DNA from: Mammaliicoccus vitulinus
GTDB lineage: Bacteria > Bacillota > Bacilli > Staphylococcales > Staphylococcaceae
Assembly (NCBI RefSeq): GCF_029024305.1
Contig: NZ_CP118974.1
Span: forward strand, 2,139,069 to 2,203,068
Reading direction: 5' to 3'
DNA length: 64,000 nt
Shown here: piece after piece, positions 52,378 through 61,040 of the stretch
Position numbering within the stretch: the first letter of the stretch is position 1
Layout: every line of letters starts with the position of its first letter
Translations under genes and position numbers: made by a program
The notes under the pieces: generated by a model
Seen by the model: only the letters and a program-made list of their open reading frames with translations
What the model was told of the DNA's origin: nothing
The model's database searches: none

Positions 52378-53661
52378 ATGACACAAGAAAATTGGAATAA
52401 AGAAACACTCGCAATTCACGGTGGTCAAGTGCCTGATCCAGTTACTGGTTCAACAGCAGTTCCCATCCACCAAACGACTTCTTTCACATTTAAATCTACA
52501 GAACATGCTAAAAACTTATTTGCTTTAGCAGAAGATGGAAATATATATTCTCGAATTATGAACCCAACTAATGATGTTTTTGAAAAGCGTATCGCATTAT
52601 TAGAGGATGGCTTGGCAGCTTTAAGTGTCGGTAGTGGCCAAGCTGCTATTACTTTAAGCATTTTAAACATAGCGGAAAATGGTTCCGAAGTTGTCGCATC
52701 GACTAATTTATATGGTGGTACATATAATTTATTTGCCGTTACATTAAAGAAATTTGGTATTAAAGTACATTTTGTAGACCCAGATGATCCAGCGAATTTT
52801 GAGGCAGCAATAAATGAAAATACTAAACTGATCTTCGCTGAAACAATCGGTAATCCACGTATAGATGTATTGGATATCGAAGCTGTCGCTGAAGTTGCGC
52901 ACAAAAATGGTATTCCTTTAATAGTCGATAATACATTTGCATCACCTCACCTATTACAACCTATTAAATATGGTGCGGATATCGTTGTACATTCAGCTAC
53001 TAAATTTATCGGAGGTCACGGAACTTCTATCGGAGGTGTGATTGTAGATAGTGGTAAATTTAATTGGGATAATGGAAAATTCCCAGGATTAGTCGAACCT
53101 GACCCAAGTTACAATGGCGTTTCTTACGTAAATGATGTTGGAGCAGCAGCTTATATTACAAAAGCGCGTGTTCAATTGTTGCGTGATATTGGTCCTGCAC
53201 TATCACCATTCAATGCTCAACAATTCTTAATTGGACTTGAAACATTACATTTAAGAACTGAACGTCATTCAGAAAATGCTCAAAAAGTAGCAGAATTTTT
53301 AGAAGCACATGATAAAGTGAGCTGGGTAAATTATCCTGGTCTTAAATCAAATCAATATTATGACCTTGCTCAAAAATACTTACCTAACGGACAAGGTGCA
53401 ATTCTAACATTTGGTGTTAAAGGTGATTCTGAATCTATTCCAGACTTTGTAGAAGCACTATCACTGTTCTCACTATTAGCGAATGTTGGAGATTCTAAAT
53501 CACTTGTTATACATCCAGCAAGTACGACTCACCAACAATTATCTGATGAAGAACAAATCGCTTCAGGCGTAACGAAAGATTTAGTACGTCTATCCGTCGG
53601 TACAGAATCTAGTGATGATATTATTCAAGACTTAGAACAAGCTTTAAATAAAATTAAATAA
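52378..53661 (+). CDS. metY: O-acetylhomoserine/O-acetylserine sulfhydrylase family (MetY-like)
   Basis: A ~427-residue PLP enzyme of the Cys/Met metabolism family that makes homocysteine from O-acetylhomoserine and sulfide. [47 protein letters not shown]-like [17 protein letters not shown] and the PLP lysine in [18 protein letters not shown] are characteristic. Length (~430) favours MetY over cystathionine gamma-synthase (~380). The ATG at 52378 has AAGGAGG. An in-frame ATG at 52333 is rejected. The gene is likely sulfur-regulated with the divergent transporter. Confidence 0.9.
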   Translation: MTQENWNKETLAIHGGQVPDPVTGSTAVPIHQTTSFTFKSTEHAKNLFALAEDGNIYSRIMNPTNDVFEKRIALLEDGLAALSVGSGQAAITLSILNIAENGSEVVASTNLYGGTYNLFAVTLKKFGIKVHFVDPDDPANFEAAINENTKLIFAETIGNPRIDVLDIEAVAEVAHKNGIPLIVDNTFASPHLLQPIKYGADIVVHSATKFIGGHGTSIGGVIVDSGKFNWDNGKFPGLVEPDPSYNGVSYVNDVGAAAYITKARVQLLRDIGPALSPFNAQQFLIGLETLHLRTERHSENAQKVAEFLEAHDKVSWVNYPGLKSNQYYDLAQKYLPNGQGAILTFGVKGDSESIPDFVEALSLFSLLANVGDSKSLVIHPASTTHQQLSDEEQIASGVTKDLVRLSVGTESSDDIIQDLEQALNKIK

Positions 53662-53690
53662 CTTTCAAAAACATCCGAAGTTAATATAAA

Positions 53691-53736
53691 ACGAGCGCAA
53701 ATTCTTTAAAAATTAAGAATTTGCGCTTTTTTAAGT
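53691..53736. terminator. Terminator after metY, GAGCG-CAAATTC family
   Basis: GAGCGCAAATTC pairs with GAATTTGCGCT, followed by TTTTTTAAG. It belongs to the same hairpin family as 2590, 39728, 47605 and 60990. Confidence 0.85.
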
Positions 53737-53741
53737 TTATC

Positions 53742-53866
53742 TTTTGAGTCTTCGTGCGTTTTATCCATATTTTACCAAAATCGCACAATATCTTTTGAGT
53801 CTTCGTGCGTTTAGCTCGGATTTCACTTGGCTTACCCCTCGTGATTTTATCAAGTCAGTGCTCATA
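53742..53866. repeat. Fragments of 51-bp and 41-bp hairpin repeats, inverted
   Basis: About one and a half 51-bp units occur in reverse orientation (TTTGAGTCTTCGTGCG twice, with ACCAAAATCGCACAATATC between). Next comes GATTTTATCAAGTCAGTG, the complement of half a 41-bp unit. The sequence then runs straight into the IS3 remnant. Confidence 0.75.
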
Positions 53867-54514
53867 TGCTTCTCTTCCAAAATATTCAAAGAAGTTAAAA
53901 GAAAATGTAGCTCAAGATTATTTAAATAAAGGTATTTCGCTAGAAGGTTTAGATATTAGATATAACATAAGAAGTAAATCAACTTTACGTCAGTGGATAA
54001 TTCAGTATACTAAGGGTAAGAAAAATAAATCACATGAACCCGAGGTGTCTATCGTGAATACTAAAAAAACGACATTAGAAGAAAGAATTGAGATTGTAAA
54101 ATATTGCTTAGATCACAATATAACGTGCAAAGAAGCTTCTGAAAAATTCAATTTAAAATATAGCCAACTTTACAGTTGGATTCAAAAGTATAAAGAACAT
54201 GGTGAAGATGGTCTTATTGATGGCCGAGGTAAAGGTAAACCACAAAGCATCATGACACCAGAAGAAGAGTTGAATGCGCGTATAAAAGTACTTGAAGAAA
54301 GAAATAAATATTTAGAAATGGAAAACGAAGTATTAAAAAAAGAGGAAGAGATAGAGAGGCAGTTGATGAAAGAAAAATCAGGCAAAAAGCATCGTACAAA
54401 ACGATCAAATCACTAAAAGATACTTATCCTATAGTATGGTTATGCCAAGAACTAGAAATTTCTAGAGCGAGTTATTATAAGTGGATGAATCGAAAGAACC
54501 CAAATGATAAGTAG
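53867..54514 (+). pseudogene. IS3-family (IS150 group) transposase remnant
   Basis: An OrfA-like frame with two helix-turn-helix segments (KENVAQDYLNKGISLEGL, then ERIEIVKYCLDHNITCKEAS) and a leucine-zipper-like end ends at 54416. In the -1 frame an OrfB start continues (IKSLKDTYPIVWLCQELEIS, then ASYYKWMNRKN) but stops at 54514. The whole DDE catalytic domain is missing. There is no clean start: the frame reads in from the repeat fragments. The right side abuts palA copy 6. It is a dead insertion sequence. Confidence 0.85.
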
Positions 54515-54539
54515 CAAAAAATCTTTATAATCTTTCCTC

Positions 54540-54636
54540 ACGATTTTGTGAAGTGCTGACGCCCGGGGGAATAGTATGAGTGAGAGACTACAGGCTCGAA
54601 CCATACCCCCAGGCAAGCATGCACTTTCAAAATCGT
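54540..54636. repeat. palA palindromic repeat, copy 6
   Basis: Ends ACGATTTTG and CAAAATCGT, core in the TGACGCCCGGGGG orientation, with GGCTCGAACC in place of the perfect GGCTCGAGCC. Confidence 0.9.
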
Positions 54637-54657
54637 TAGATTTTAATATATATATAT

Positions 54658-54700
54658 ATGTCTTCACTAGGTTATAACCTAATGAAGACATCTTTTATTT
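54658..54700. terminator. Hairpin terminator, TTCACTAGGTTATAACC type
   Basis: ATGTCTTCACTAGGTT pairs with AACCTAATGAAGACAT, then CTTTTATTTTG. A similar stem flanks the next gene at 55586-55622. Confidence 0.82.
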
Positions 54701-54809
54701 TGACACCCACTTCATTGGCATTTGATAGTTGTGAGTCAACTGAACTGAATAATTTTTATTTTTTTGATAACATTTAAGTATCATATGTATCGAAAAGGAG
54801 AACAAAACA

Positions 54810-55565
54810 ATGAAACAATCTGTATACGATTTAACACAACAACACCGATCTATACGTCAGTTTAAAGACGAACCACTATCAAAAGAAACTGTACAAAAAT
54901 TAGTCGAAGCTGGACAAATGGCTTCTACTTCTAGTTATGTACAAGCATACTCCATAATCGGTGTTACTGATCCTGACATTAAACAAGCTTTAAAAGAAGT
55001 TTCAGGACAGCAACATGTAGTAGACAATGGCTACTTATTCGTTTATGTAATTGATTATTATAGACATAGCTTAATAAACAATGAAACTAAAGGAAATATG
55101 GAAACAAGCTTTGAATCTGCTGAAGGTCTTTTAGTAGGAACGATAGATGTTGCATTAGCAGCACAAAACGTCGCTTTAACAGCTGAAGACATGGGACTTG
55201 GTATCGTTTATTTAGGTTCATTACGAAATGATGTTGAGCGCGTAGGAGAAATATTAGGCTTACCAGAGCACGTCTTTCCACTATTCGGAATGGCAGTTGG
55301 CGTACCAAGTGACGACGAACAAGGGTCTCCAAAACAACGATTACCATTCGAACACGTCTTTCATGAGAACCAATACAATTCAGACAAAACACAACAATTA
55401 GAACAAATTAAACAATACGACAAAGAAATTCAAGATTATTATCAAAAACGCACAAACGGTAAACGCTCAGAATCATGGTCAGAGCAAATCAGAAAAATGA
55501 TGAGCAAGAAAACAAGACCAGACATATTAGAGAACCTGAACGTTAAAGGCTTTATGAAAAAATAA
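54810..55565 (+). CDS. nfrA: NADPH-dependent FMN oxidoreductase NfrA
   Basis: A 251-residue nitroreductase-fold flavoprotein. I recognise close similarity to staphylococcal NfrA, which reduces nitro compounds and disulfides with NADPH. QHRSIRQFKDEPLSKE, EAGQMASTSSYVQAYSIIG, GYLFVYVIDYYRH, AEDMGLGIVYLGSLRNDV and FGMAVGVPSDDE are the family blocks binding FMN. AAAAGGAG precedes the ATG. It is a monocistronic gene flanked by two similar terminators. Confidence 0.92.
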   Translation: MKQSVYDLTQQHRSIRQFKDEPLSKETVQKLVEAGQMASTSSYVQAYSIIGVTDPDIKQALKEVSGQQHVVDNGYLFVYVIDYYRHSLINNETKGNMETSFESAEGLLVGTIDVALAAQNVALTAEDMGLGIVYLGSLRNDVERVGEILGLPEHVFPLFGMAVGVPSDDEQGSPKQRLPFEHVFHENQYNSDKTQQLEQIKQYDKEIQDYYQKRTNGKRSESWSEQIRKMMSKKTRPDILENLNVKGFMKK

Positions 55566-55583
55566 AGAAAATATAAAAATAGA

Positions 55584-55624
55584 TCGCTTCATTAGGTTAT
55601 AGCCTAGTGAAGCGATCTTTTTAT
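55584..55624 (+). terminator. Terminator after nfrA
   Basis: AGATCGCTTCATTAGG pairs with CCTAGTGAAGCGATCT around TTATAG, followed by TTTTTATTT. The stem centre resembles that at 54658. Confidence 0.88.
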
Positions 55625-55678
55625 TTTAAAATTTCACGAAGTCTCAACATGATGTTCATTCCATCAGGTTCTTCGTTT

Positions 55679-56356
55679 TTATGATATTTTCTCTTCTATT
55701 CTACCATCACTTAATTTTATAACTTTATCTGCGAATTCAAATATTCTTTCATCATGTGTAATCATAATGCCTATTGAATTATTTTCTTTCACATTATTTC
55801 TAATCATTTTAGCTACTTCAATTGCTCTTTTTGAATCTAAACTTGCAGTTGGTTCGTCTGCTAATATCATTTTTGGGTGGTTCATCCATGCTCTCATTAT
55901 CGCAACACGTTGTTTTTCCCCACCAGACAATGCGTTTGGATATGCTTTTAATCTATGTGACAAACCTATTTCTGTTAATAGTTTTTCTGCTCTGTCTTTA
56001 GCTTCTTTTTTACCCATTCCAGCCATTTGACCGACGTAAGTAAGTTGGTCTGTTACATTTAAATAAGGTATTAAATGTGATGATTGGAAGATGAATCCTA
56101 TTTGGTTTAGTCTCATATCTGTCAATTTTTTATCTGATAAGTCGACATAGTCTAAATCATCTAATGTTATTTTACCTGAGCTCTTACCTAGAAGTCCGCC
56201 AATAATTGACAATAATGTTGATTTACCTGATCCAGATGCCCCGTTTAATACAATGAGTTCACCTTTTTCTGCTGTAAATGTAATATCATTTAACACTTGT
56301 GTTTTGGCTTCTTTTTCTCCAAATGATTTTGTAACATGTTCAACAACTAGTCCCAT
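55679..56356 (-). CDS. hrtA: Heme exporter ATP-binding protein HrtA
   Basis: A 225-residue MacB/LolD-type ATPase, recognised as HrtA of the heme-regulated transporter that relieves heme toxicity. Walker [21 protein letters not shown]-loop [14 protein letters not shown], signature [14 protein letters not shown], Walker [17 protein letters not shown] and switch [11 protein letters not shown]. It starts 2 bp after the hrtB stop. Neighbour HrtB and the HssR-type box upstream support the call. Confidence 0.93.
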   Translation of the reverse strand: MGLVVEHVTKSFGEKEAKTQVLNDITFTAEKGELIVLNGASGSGKSTLLSIIGGLLGKSSGKITLDDLDYVDLSDKKLTDMRLNQIGFIFQSSHLIPYLNVTDQLTYVGQMAGMGKKEAKDRAEKLLTEIGLSHRLKAYPNALSGGEKQRVAIMRAWMNHPKMILADEPTASLDSKRAIEVAKMIRNNVKENNSIGIMITHDERIFEFADKVIKLSDGRIEEKIS

Positions 56357-56358
56357 AA

Positions 56359-57411
56359 TTATTCTCCTCCTATAGCTTCTAATGGTTCAATTTTCATAAC
56401 TTTGATAAGTGATAATACGGCTCCGATTAATGAAACGACGATGAATACTGCAACCATCAATAACATCAAGTTAGTATCTAAGTAGAATGGCATTGATACT
56501 GGCATAACGCCTCCTAAAATGAATATGATAGCGATGGCTAATGCGACTCCGATTAATGTAATCATTAAGATTTGTAGCATTAACGAAGCAATCAACGCTT
56601 TATTTTTAGTGCCTATTGCTTTTAAAATTCCAAATTGACTTGTTTTTTGAATTGTCATGACGTAGAAGAATGCTGTAATGACAATTGCTGAAATAACGAA
56701 TAAGAATACGATCATCAAGTTTAATGGCTGTTGTTCTGCATTGTAACTTGGAATGGCATTTAACATATCATCTTGTGAAATGACTTTTACATCATCTAAT
56801 TTGTTGATTTCATCTTTTTGATTGTCATTCAAGTTGTCGTAAGCAATCACTGAAATATGATTACCTTTTAAATCTTTCATTCCATCTTCATTAACGTATG
56901 CCATTGAAGTATGTGAGAACATAATATTGTCAGCGAAGCCAGAGATTTTAAACGTTTGATCTTCATCTGCTAATTTAATATTGTCTCCCACATTAAAACC
57001 TTCTGCTTTTAGTTTTTCATTTAACAATACTTCATGATTACTTTTTGGTAAGTGACCTTCTGAAGGTTTAGGCTGAATGTCTTTTGTAAGTTGTGTAAAC
57101 ATTAAATCTGCTTTACCGCTGTCTGTTTCAACTTTCTGCATGGCCGTTTTGATTGTGTCACCTTTAGCCACATTGTTAACATCTTGATTTGTTTGTTTTG
57201 TTATATTGGATTGGCTTAAATTATTATCTGCGTCGCTCGCGATAACATATTCACTTTTATTCCATTGTTCAACTCCCGAAACGTTTTCTTTCGCTAACCC
57301 TTGTGCTAATGCTGAAATAAATAATACTAGGAATGCTAGTAAGAATAGAATTAAAGTAACAAGCAAGTATTTAAATTTGTAATAAGTAAGTTCTTTAAGT
57401 GCTAATTTCAT
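56359..57411 (-). CDS. hrtB: Heme exporter permease HrtB
   Basis: A 350-residue FtsX/MacB-type permease: one N-terminal membrane helix (~residues 15-37), a ~190-residue extracellular domain, then three helices (~228-340) ending [11 protein letters not shown]. The start [19 protein letters not shown] and [20 protein letters not shown] match staphylococcal HrtB closely. With HrtA it extrudes heme. Gene order here is hrtB-hrtA from one promoter with an HssR box. The hssRS two-component genes are not in this window. Confidence 0.93.
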   Translation of the reverse strand: MKLALKELTYYKFKYLLVTLILFLLAFLVLFISALAQGLAKENVSGVEQWNKSEYVIASDADNNLSQSNITKQTNQDVNNVAKGDTIKTAMQKVETDSGKADLMFTQLTKDIQPKPSEGHLPKSNHEVLLNEKLKAEGFNVGDNIKLADEDQTFKISGFADNIMFSHTSMAYVNEDGMKDLKGNHISVIAYDNLNDNQKDEINKLDDVKVISQDDMLNAIPSYNAEQQPLNLMIVFLFVISAIVITAFFYVMTIQKTSQFGILKAIGTKNKALIASLMLQILMITLIGVALAIAIIFILGGVMPVSMPFYLDTNLMLLMVAVFIVVSLIGAVLSLIKVMKIEPLEAIGGE

Positions 57412-57445
57412 GTTTATCCGTCCCTCTCTCTTAATGTATATCTAT

Positions 57446-57478
57446 ATAATAGCGACCTTATATGAACTGAATATGAAC
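57446..57478 (-). promoter_or_regulatory. hrtBA promoter with HssR-type direct repeat
   Basis: On the minus strand GTTCATATT (57478-57470), two bases, then GTTCATATA (57467-57459) match the heme-responsive HssR direct repeat known from S. aureus hrtAB. TATTAT (57451-57446) lies eight bases further as the -10. The repeat therefore covers the -35 region, as expected for an activator. Confidence 0.85.
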
Positions 57479-57497
57479 AAAATGACATAAAACAAAA

Positions 57498-57712
57498 AAA
57501 GAGAGTTTCGGACATAAATCCCAACTTCAAATAAATCACCCAATCCGTAGGAATCATTTTCGGATTGGGTGATTTTATATTTCTGATTTTGTAAAGTGCA
57601 TGCTTGCCTGGGGTTATGGCTCGAGCCTGTAGTCTCTCCCACATACTATTCCCCCGGGCGTCAGCACTTTGCAAAATCATTATAGTTTCGGACATTTATG
57701 TCCTAGGCTCTT
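57498..57712. mobile_element. MITE-like unit B (~215 bp) containing palA
   Basis: It has the same plan as the unit at 26641: AAAGAGAGTTTCGGACATAA at the left, a matching inverted right end (ACATTTATGTCCTAGGCTCTT), the ATCCCAACTTCAAATAAA module, the CACCCAATCCG hairpin and palA copy 7. The left parts of the two units are nearly identical over ~85 bp, but the palA core is inverted. The unit lies between the divergent hrtB and osmC-like genes. Confidence 0.72.
57585..57678. repeat. palA palindromic repeat, copy 7 (core inverted relative to copy 3)
   Basis: GATTTTGTAAAGTGC and GCACTTTGCAAAATC arms around an ATGCTTGCCTGGGG-oriented core. Outside the arms the bases TATTTCT (left) and ATTATAGTTT (right) agree with copy 3. 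Confidence 0.92.
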
Positions 57713-57819
57713 AAAATAAGTTTGTTTTAAGTTGATTGAATGACTAGCCTATTTATTAGTTTACTTCATCTTTAATTGATACAATTAAATCAATTAAAAA
57801 TAACAAGGAGGTTAACTAT

Positions 57820-58236
57820 ATGTTGAAATCTACGTGGCAAGGTAAAAAAACATTTAAAGCTCAATCAAAATTTGGTCATGATATTATCTCTGATGCCCCT
57901 ATAGAATCTGGAGGAGACGATAATGGCCCTTCTCCCGTTGAATTAATGTTAAGTGGCTTAGCAGGTTGTACTGGAATAGATGTTACGAATCTTATGAAAG
58001 AACGTTTAGCCAAAGTTACAAAACTAGAAATCACTGTTGATGATGAAAGAGAAGATACGACTTCTCGTGCAGTTCGTCATGTCACTTTAACATTTGATGT
58101 TGAAGGAGAAGTTGACTTAAAAAAATTAAAGCGCTCAATCACATTGAGTGTCGAAAAATATTGTACAGTTGCCCACTCACTAAAAGCGACGATTGAACCT
58201 AAACTGATATTTAATGGCCATGAAGAATCGTTATAA
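57820..58236 (+). CDS. OsmC family peroxiredoxin-like protein
   Basis: A 138-residue OsmC/YhfA-like protein. SPVELMLSGLAGCTGIDVTN contains the first catalytic Cys with its preceding motif. VEKYCTVAHSLKATIEP has the second. This pairing is typical of OsmC-type thiol hydroperoxide reductases in the cytosol. AAGGAGG precedes the ATG. It is divergent from hrtB with the MITE-like unit between them. Confidence 0.9.
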   Translation: MLKSTWQGKKTFKAQSKFGHDIISDAPIESGGDDNGPSPVELMLSGLAGCTGIDVTNLMKERLAKVTKLEITVDDEREDTTSRAVRHVTLTFDVEGEVDLKKLKRSITLSVEKYCTVAHSLKATIEPKLIFNGHEESL

Positions 58237-58245
58237 ACAAAAATA

Positions 58246-58280
58246 AAGACGTTAACAATATAATCAGTTAACGTCTTATT
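58246..58280. terminator. Bidirectional terminator between osmC-like and alkA genes
   Basis: AAAGACGTTAAC pairs with GTTAACGTCTTATTTCTT. The second part overlaps the last codons of the convergent glycosylase. Confidence 0.82.
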
Positions 58281-59175
58281 TCTTTAAGTGTGGTGCTCTC
58301 CAAATGTAGAATGTCGCATATGAACTCCACAGTTCCCATCCTTCATTCAGTTTTACCATTTGTTCTTTTGTAGGCTTTTGTTCCAAATTCAAAATGTTTT
58401 TCAATGCGTTTTGTAATCCTACATCACCTATAGGAAAAGCATTTTTAATACCTAACGATCTCATCATGACATAATGCGCCGTCCAAGGTCCTATTCCCCT
58501 TATGTTTACAAGCGCTTTTTCTACTTCTTTCTCATCTTTCATTTTCAACAACATTTCTTTAGACAACATTTTTGAATGCATTCTTTTAGCGATATCAATT
58601 AAATATTCAGCTTTTCTTCTAGAGAATTTCAAATCCATTAATTCTTTCACAGATACTTTAGATATCACATCGACGGTTGGATGGATATAATAATCTTTAT
58701 TTTCGAATGTTATTTTATCACCGAAATGTTCGACTAACCTCTTTTTAAGTTGATAAGCAAACGTTAAATTAATTTGTTGCCCTATTATTCCCCAGGAAAT
58801 AGCTTCAAAAAAGTCGGGTATTCTAATTAACCTTAATCCATACAATTCATTTATTAAAGGTCTCAATATCTCATTTTTTCGACCATATTGATAAAATGAT
58901 GATAAATCTGCAGAAAAATCAAACCATTCTTCAATAAAAGCTACTAATCTTTCTACTTTTTCAGGTGTGACGGAAATGCCATTTAAAATTTCTACTATCA
59001 AATAATTTCGATCATAAGAGATACATAACAATAATTTAATATCTTCAATCTTTACTGCACGGTAGATTTTTTGATCCACTACTTCAAACAGCACTTCATT
59101 TTCATCTCTTTTAAAATACGCTAAACATTGTTCATAGTCGAATATTTTAGGACACTCAATTCTAATTTCTTCCAT
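58276..59175 (-). CDS. DNA-3-methyladenine glycosylase II (AlkA-type)
   Basis: A 299-residue HhH-GPD superfamily base-excision glycosylase. The N-terminal AlkA_N-like domain covers ~1-110. The catalytic domain has SWGIIGQQINLTFAYQLKKRLVE (in outline) and the helix-hairpin-helix GPW block ALVNIRGIGPWTAHYVMMRSLG, followed by FPIGDVGLQNAL with the catalytic Asp. It removes alkylated purines. GGAGGTGAG precedes the ATG. Confidence 0.91.
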   Translation of the reverse strand: MEEIRIECPKIFDYEQCLAYFKRDENEVLFEVVDQKIYRAVKIEDIKLLLCISYDRNYLIVEILNGISVTPEKVERLVAFIEEWFDFSADLSSFYQYGRKNEILRPLINELYGLRLIRIPDFFEAISWGIIGQQINLTFAYQLKKRLVEHFGDKITFENKDYYIHPTVDVISKVSVKELMDLKFSRRKAEYLIDIAKRMHSKMLSKEMLLKMKDEKEVEKALVNIRGIGPWTAHYVMMRSLGIKNAFPIGDVGLQNALKNILNLEQKPTKEQMVKLNEGWELWSSYATFYIWRAPHLKK

Positions 59176-59276
59176 CGTATCTCACCTCCATCGTTACTCA
59201 TATTATGAATGATGATCTTTCAATAAACAAATTAGAAAAATTAAAATTTTAAAATCTTTCCAAAGAAAATACATGT

Positions 59277-59297
59277 TATAATTGCAAGTAATTATCA
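59277..59297 (+). promoter_or_regulatory. Fur-box-like operator overlapping the promoter of the siderophore-binding gene
   Basis: TGCAAGTAATTATCA (59283-59297) matches the 7-1-7 Fur consensus at 11 of 14 positions. It lies directly after a -10 TATAAT (59277-59282). Iron-dependent repression is expected. Confidence 0.72.
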
Positions 59298-59313
59298 ATT
59301 AGGAGAGAAAAAT

Positions 59314-60213
59314 ATGCCAAAAAAATTATTCACATTAATCACTGCATTAATACTTATTTTAGCTGCTTGTGGTAGTAAAGATGATGACTCATCAAAAAGT
59401 TCTACACATAAATACAAAACAGACGAAGGAAAAACAATTGAAATTCCAAATAAGCCTAAACGAGTTGTTGTATTAACAGCAAACCAAGGTAACTTCCAAA
59501 AGCTTGGTGTTGACCCAGTTGGAACAGATGCAGACTTCCCTAAATCTAAATATGTAGATGATAAAGATGCTAAACGTGTCGGTTCAGAAGACATTGAAGC
59601 TGTAACAAAATTAAAACCAGATTTAATCATCACTTATAATGCAAATCCTCAAATCAAAAAATATGAAAAAATCGCACCTACTGTTCCATTCGATCATAGT
59701 AAACGTACGTTCAAAGAAGTACACGTAGAAATCGGGAAATTACTAGGTAAAGAAGATAAAGCTAAAGAACAAGTGAAAGAATTAGAAGACTTCATGTCTA
59801 AAGAAGGACAAGCTGTAAAAGAAAAAATCGGCAAAGATAGTACAATTTCTATTATGGAAATCGGTCCTAAAGAACTCACTTTAATTGGCAAGAACTTCGG
59901 AAGAGGCTCGGAAGTCATCTATCAAGGATTTGGATTTAAGCATCCAGAAGCTTCAGATAAAGATATTCCAAAAGAAGGCTGGTTAACGACTTCATTTGAA
60001 AACTTCAGTAAATATACAGGCGACTATTTACTTGTACCAACTGAAGACGGAAAAGCACCAAGTTCTTCTATAATAGACGGTAGCATTTGGAAAAATACAA
60101 AAGCTGTAAAAGAAGATCACGTTTACTATTATCCAGTAAATGAATTTATGTATTCAGACCCAATCTCTATCGAAAAACAAACACAATACCTCAAAGATAT
60201 GCTAACAAAATAA
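59314..60213 (+). CDS. Iron-siderophore ABC transporter substrate-binding lipoprotein
   Basis: A 299-residue class III binding protein (FhuD/FepB type). The signal peptide ends LAAC with lipid-modified Cys19. NKPKRVVVLTANQGNFQKLG, IEAVTKLKPDLIITYN and a long central helix separating two lobes are typical. The C-terminal FMYSDPISIEKQTQYL resembles hydroxamate-binding FhuD2-like proteins. It has no adjacent permease or ATPase, so it likely uses a transporter encoded elsewhere. A Fur box upstream supports an iron role. Confidence 0.88.
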   Translation: MPKKLFTLITALILILAACGSKDDDSSKSSTHKYKTDEGKTIEIPNKPKRVVVLTANQGNFQKLGVDPVGTDADFPKSKYVDDKDAKRVGSEDIEAVTKLKPDLIITYNANPQIKKYEKIAPTVPFDHSKRTFKEVHVEIGKLLGKEDKAKEQVKELEDFMSKEGQAVKEKIGKDSTISIMEIGPKELTLIGKNFGRGSEVIYQGFGFKHPEASDKDIPKEGWLTTSFENFSKYTGDYLLVPTEDGKAPSSSIIDGSIWKNTKAVKEDHVYYYPVNEFMYSDPISIEKQTQYLKDMLTK

Positions 60214-60234
60214 TAAATTTGTATGTTCTTGGGA

Positions 60235-60385
60235 CATAAGTACCCATTCTCGAAAATAAAGATCTCAGACTGTCGATAAAGTCACTCAAAGTGAACTTGT
60301 TGACAGTCTTTTTTTGCGCACACTTTCCTCGGGGAAGGTCTAAGGCAGTAGACTCTCACGCATACTATTTCTTTGCATTTTTCAC
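60235..60385 (+). repeat. Degenerate composite repeat: GGGACATAA module, terminator and decayed palA
   Basis: TTGGGACATAAGTACCCA is followed by AAAATAAA, a terminator (CAGACTGTCGATAAAGTCAC, then GTTGACAGTCTTTTTTT, ~60265-60312) and a decayed palA half (CTCGGGGAAGGTCTAAGGCA, then GTAGACTCTCACGCATAC). The order repeats that of the MITE-like units. The terminator would end the siderophore-binding gene. Confidence 0.6.
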
Positions 60386-60427
60386 CATTTACGCATACAC
60401 TGTATAAAAAAGGAGCGACATTAAATT

Positions 60428-60988
60428 TTGAATAAACATACTGATTTACGTGTTATAAAAACTAAAAAAGCTTTAAATGAAACTTTAATTAAGCTCTTAA
60501 CTATTAAAAATTTCTCTGATATAACAGTGAATGAAATTTGTGAGAAATCGCTCATACATCGTACAACTTTCTATAAGCATTTCATGGATAAATTCGATTT
60601 ATTACAATATACGTTAAGCGAAAACACTAAAGGTTTCTTCAAGTTGGATCTATATGATCGTTTACATAAACCATTTCAATCTATGGAAAAAGCCTTTATA
60701 GATAAATTAAATGATGTATTCGATAAACAAATGGATAACAACGACACTGCATTTATCGATGAGCTTATTAAGCATTTCATAGAAGTCTTTAGTAAAGATT
60801 TCAAAGATAATATCGATAAAGTCTCTACGCCAACACATTTACCACAATCTTTACTACCTTATATATACGGAACAAATTTAGCGGCCATTATACATTGGTC
60901 TGATTCAGTACAAGGTGGATTAGACTTCGAAAAACTAGATGAAATATTCAACGAAATCAATATCATTAGTTTAAATGAAACAAAATAA
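60428..60988 (+). CDS. TetR family transcriptional regulator
   Basis: A 186-residue regulator. The DNA-binding domain is at residues ~5-55 (TKKALNETLIKLLTIKNFSDITVNEICEKS in outline, then HRTTFYKHFMDKFDLLQYT). The C-terminal ligand domain matches TetR_C_7-like proteins. Start appears to be TTG at 60428, with AAAGGAG 12 bases upstream, slightly far. Target genes are unknown; no divergent transporter is next to it. Confidence 0.87.
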   Translation: MNKHTDLRVIKTKKALNETLIKLLTIKNFSDITVNEICEKSLIHRTTFYKHFMDKFDLLQYTLSENTKGFFKLDLYDRLHKPFQSMEKAFIDKLNDVFDKQMDNNDTAFIDELIKHFIEVFSKDFKDNIDKVSTPTHLPQSLLPYIYGTNLAAIIHWSDSVQGGLDFEKLDEIFNEINIISLNETK

Positions 60989-61032
60989 AAAGAACGCAAA
61001 CTCTTCAAAAAACAAGAATTTGCGTTCTTTTA
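60988..61032. terminator. Bidirectional terminator, GAACGCAAAnTC family
   Basis: AAAAAGAACGCAAACTC pairs with GAATTTGCGTTCTTTT. It is another member of the terminator family at 2590, 39728, 47605 and 53692. Confidence 0.85.
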
Positions 61033-61040
61033 TATTATGC

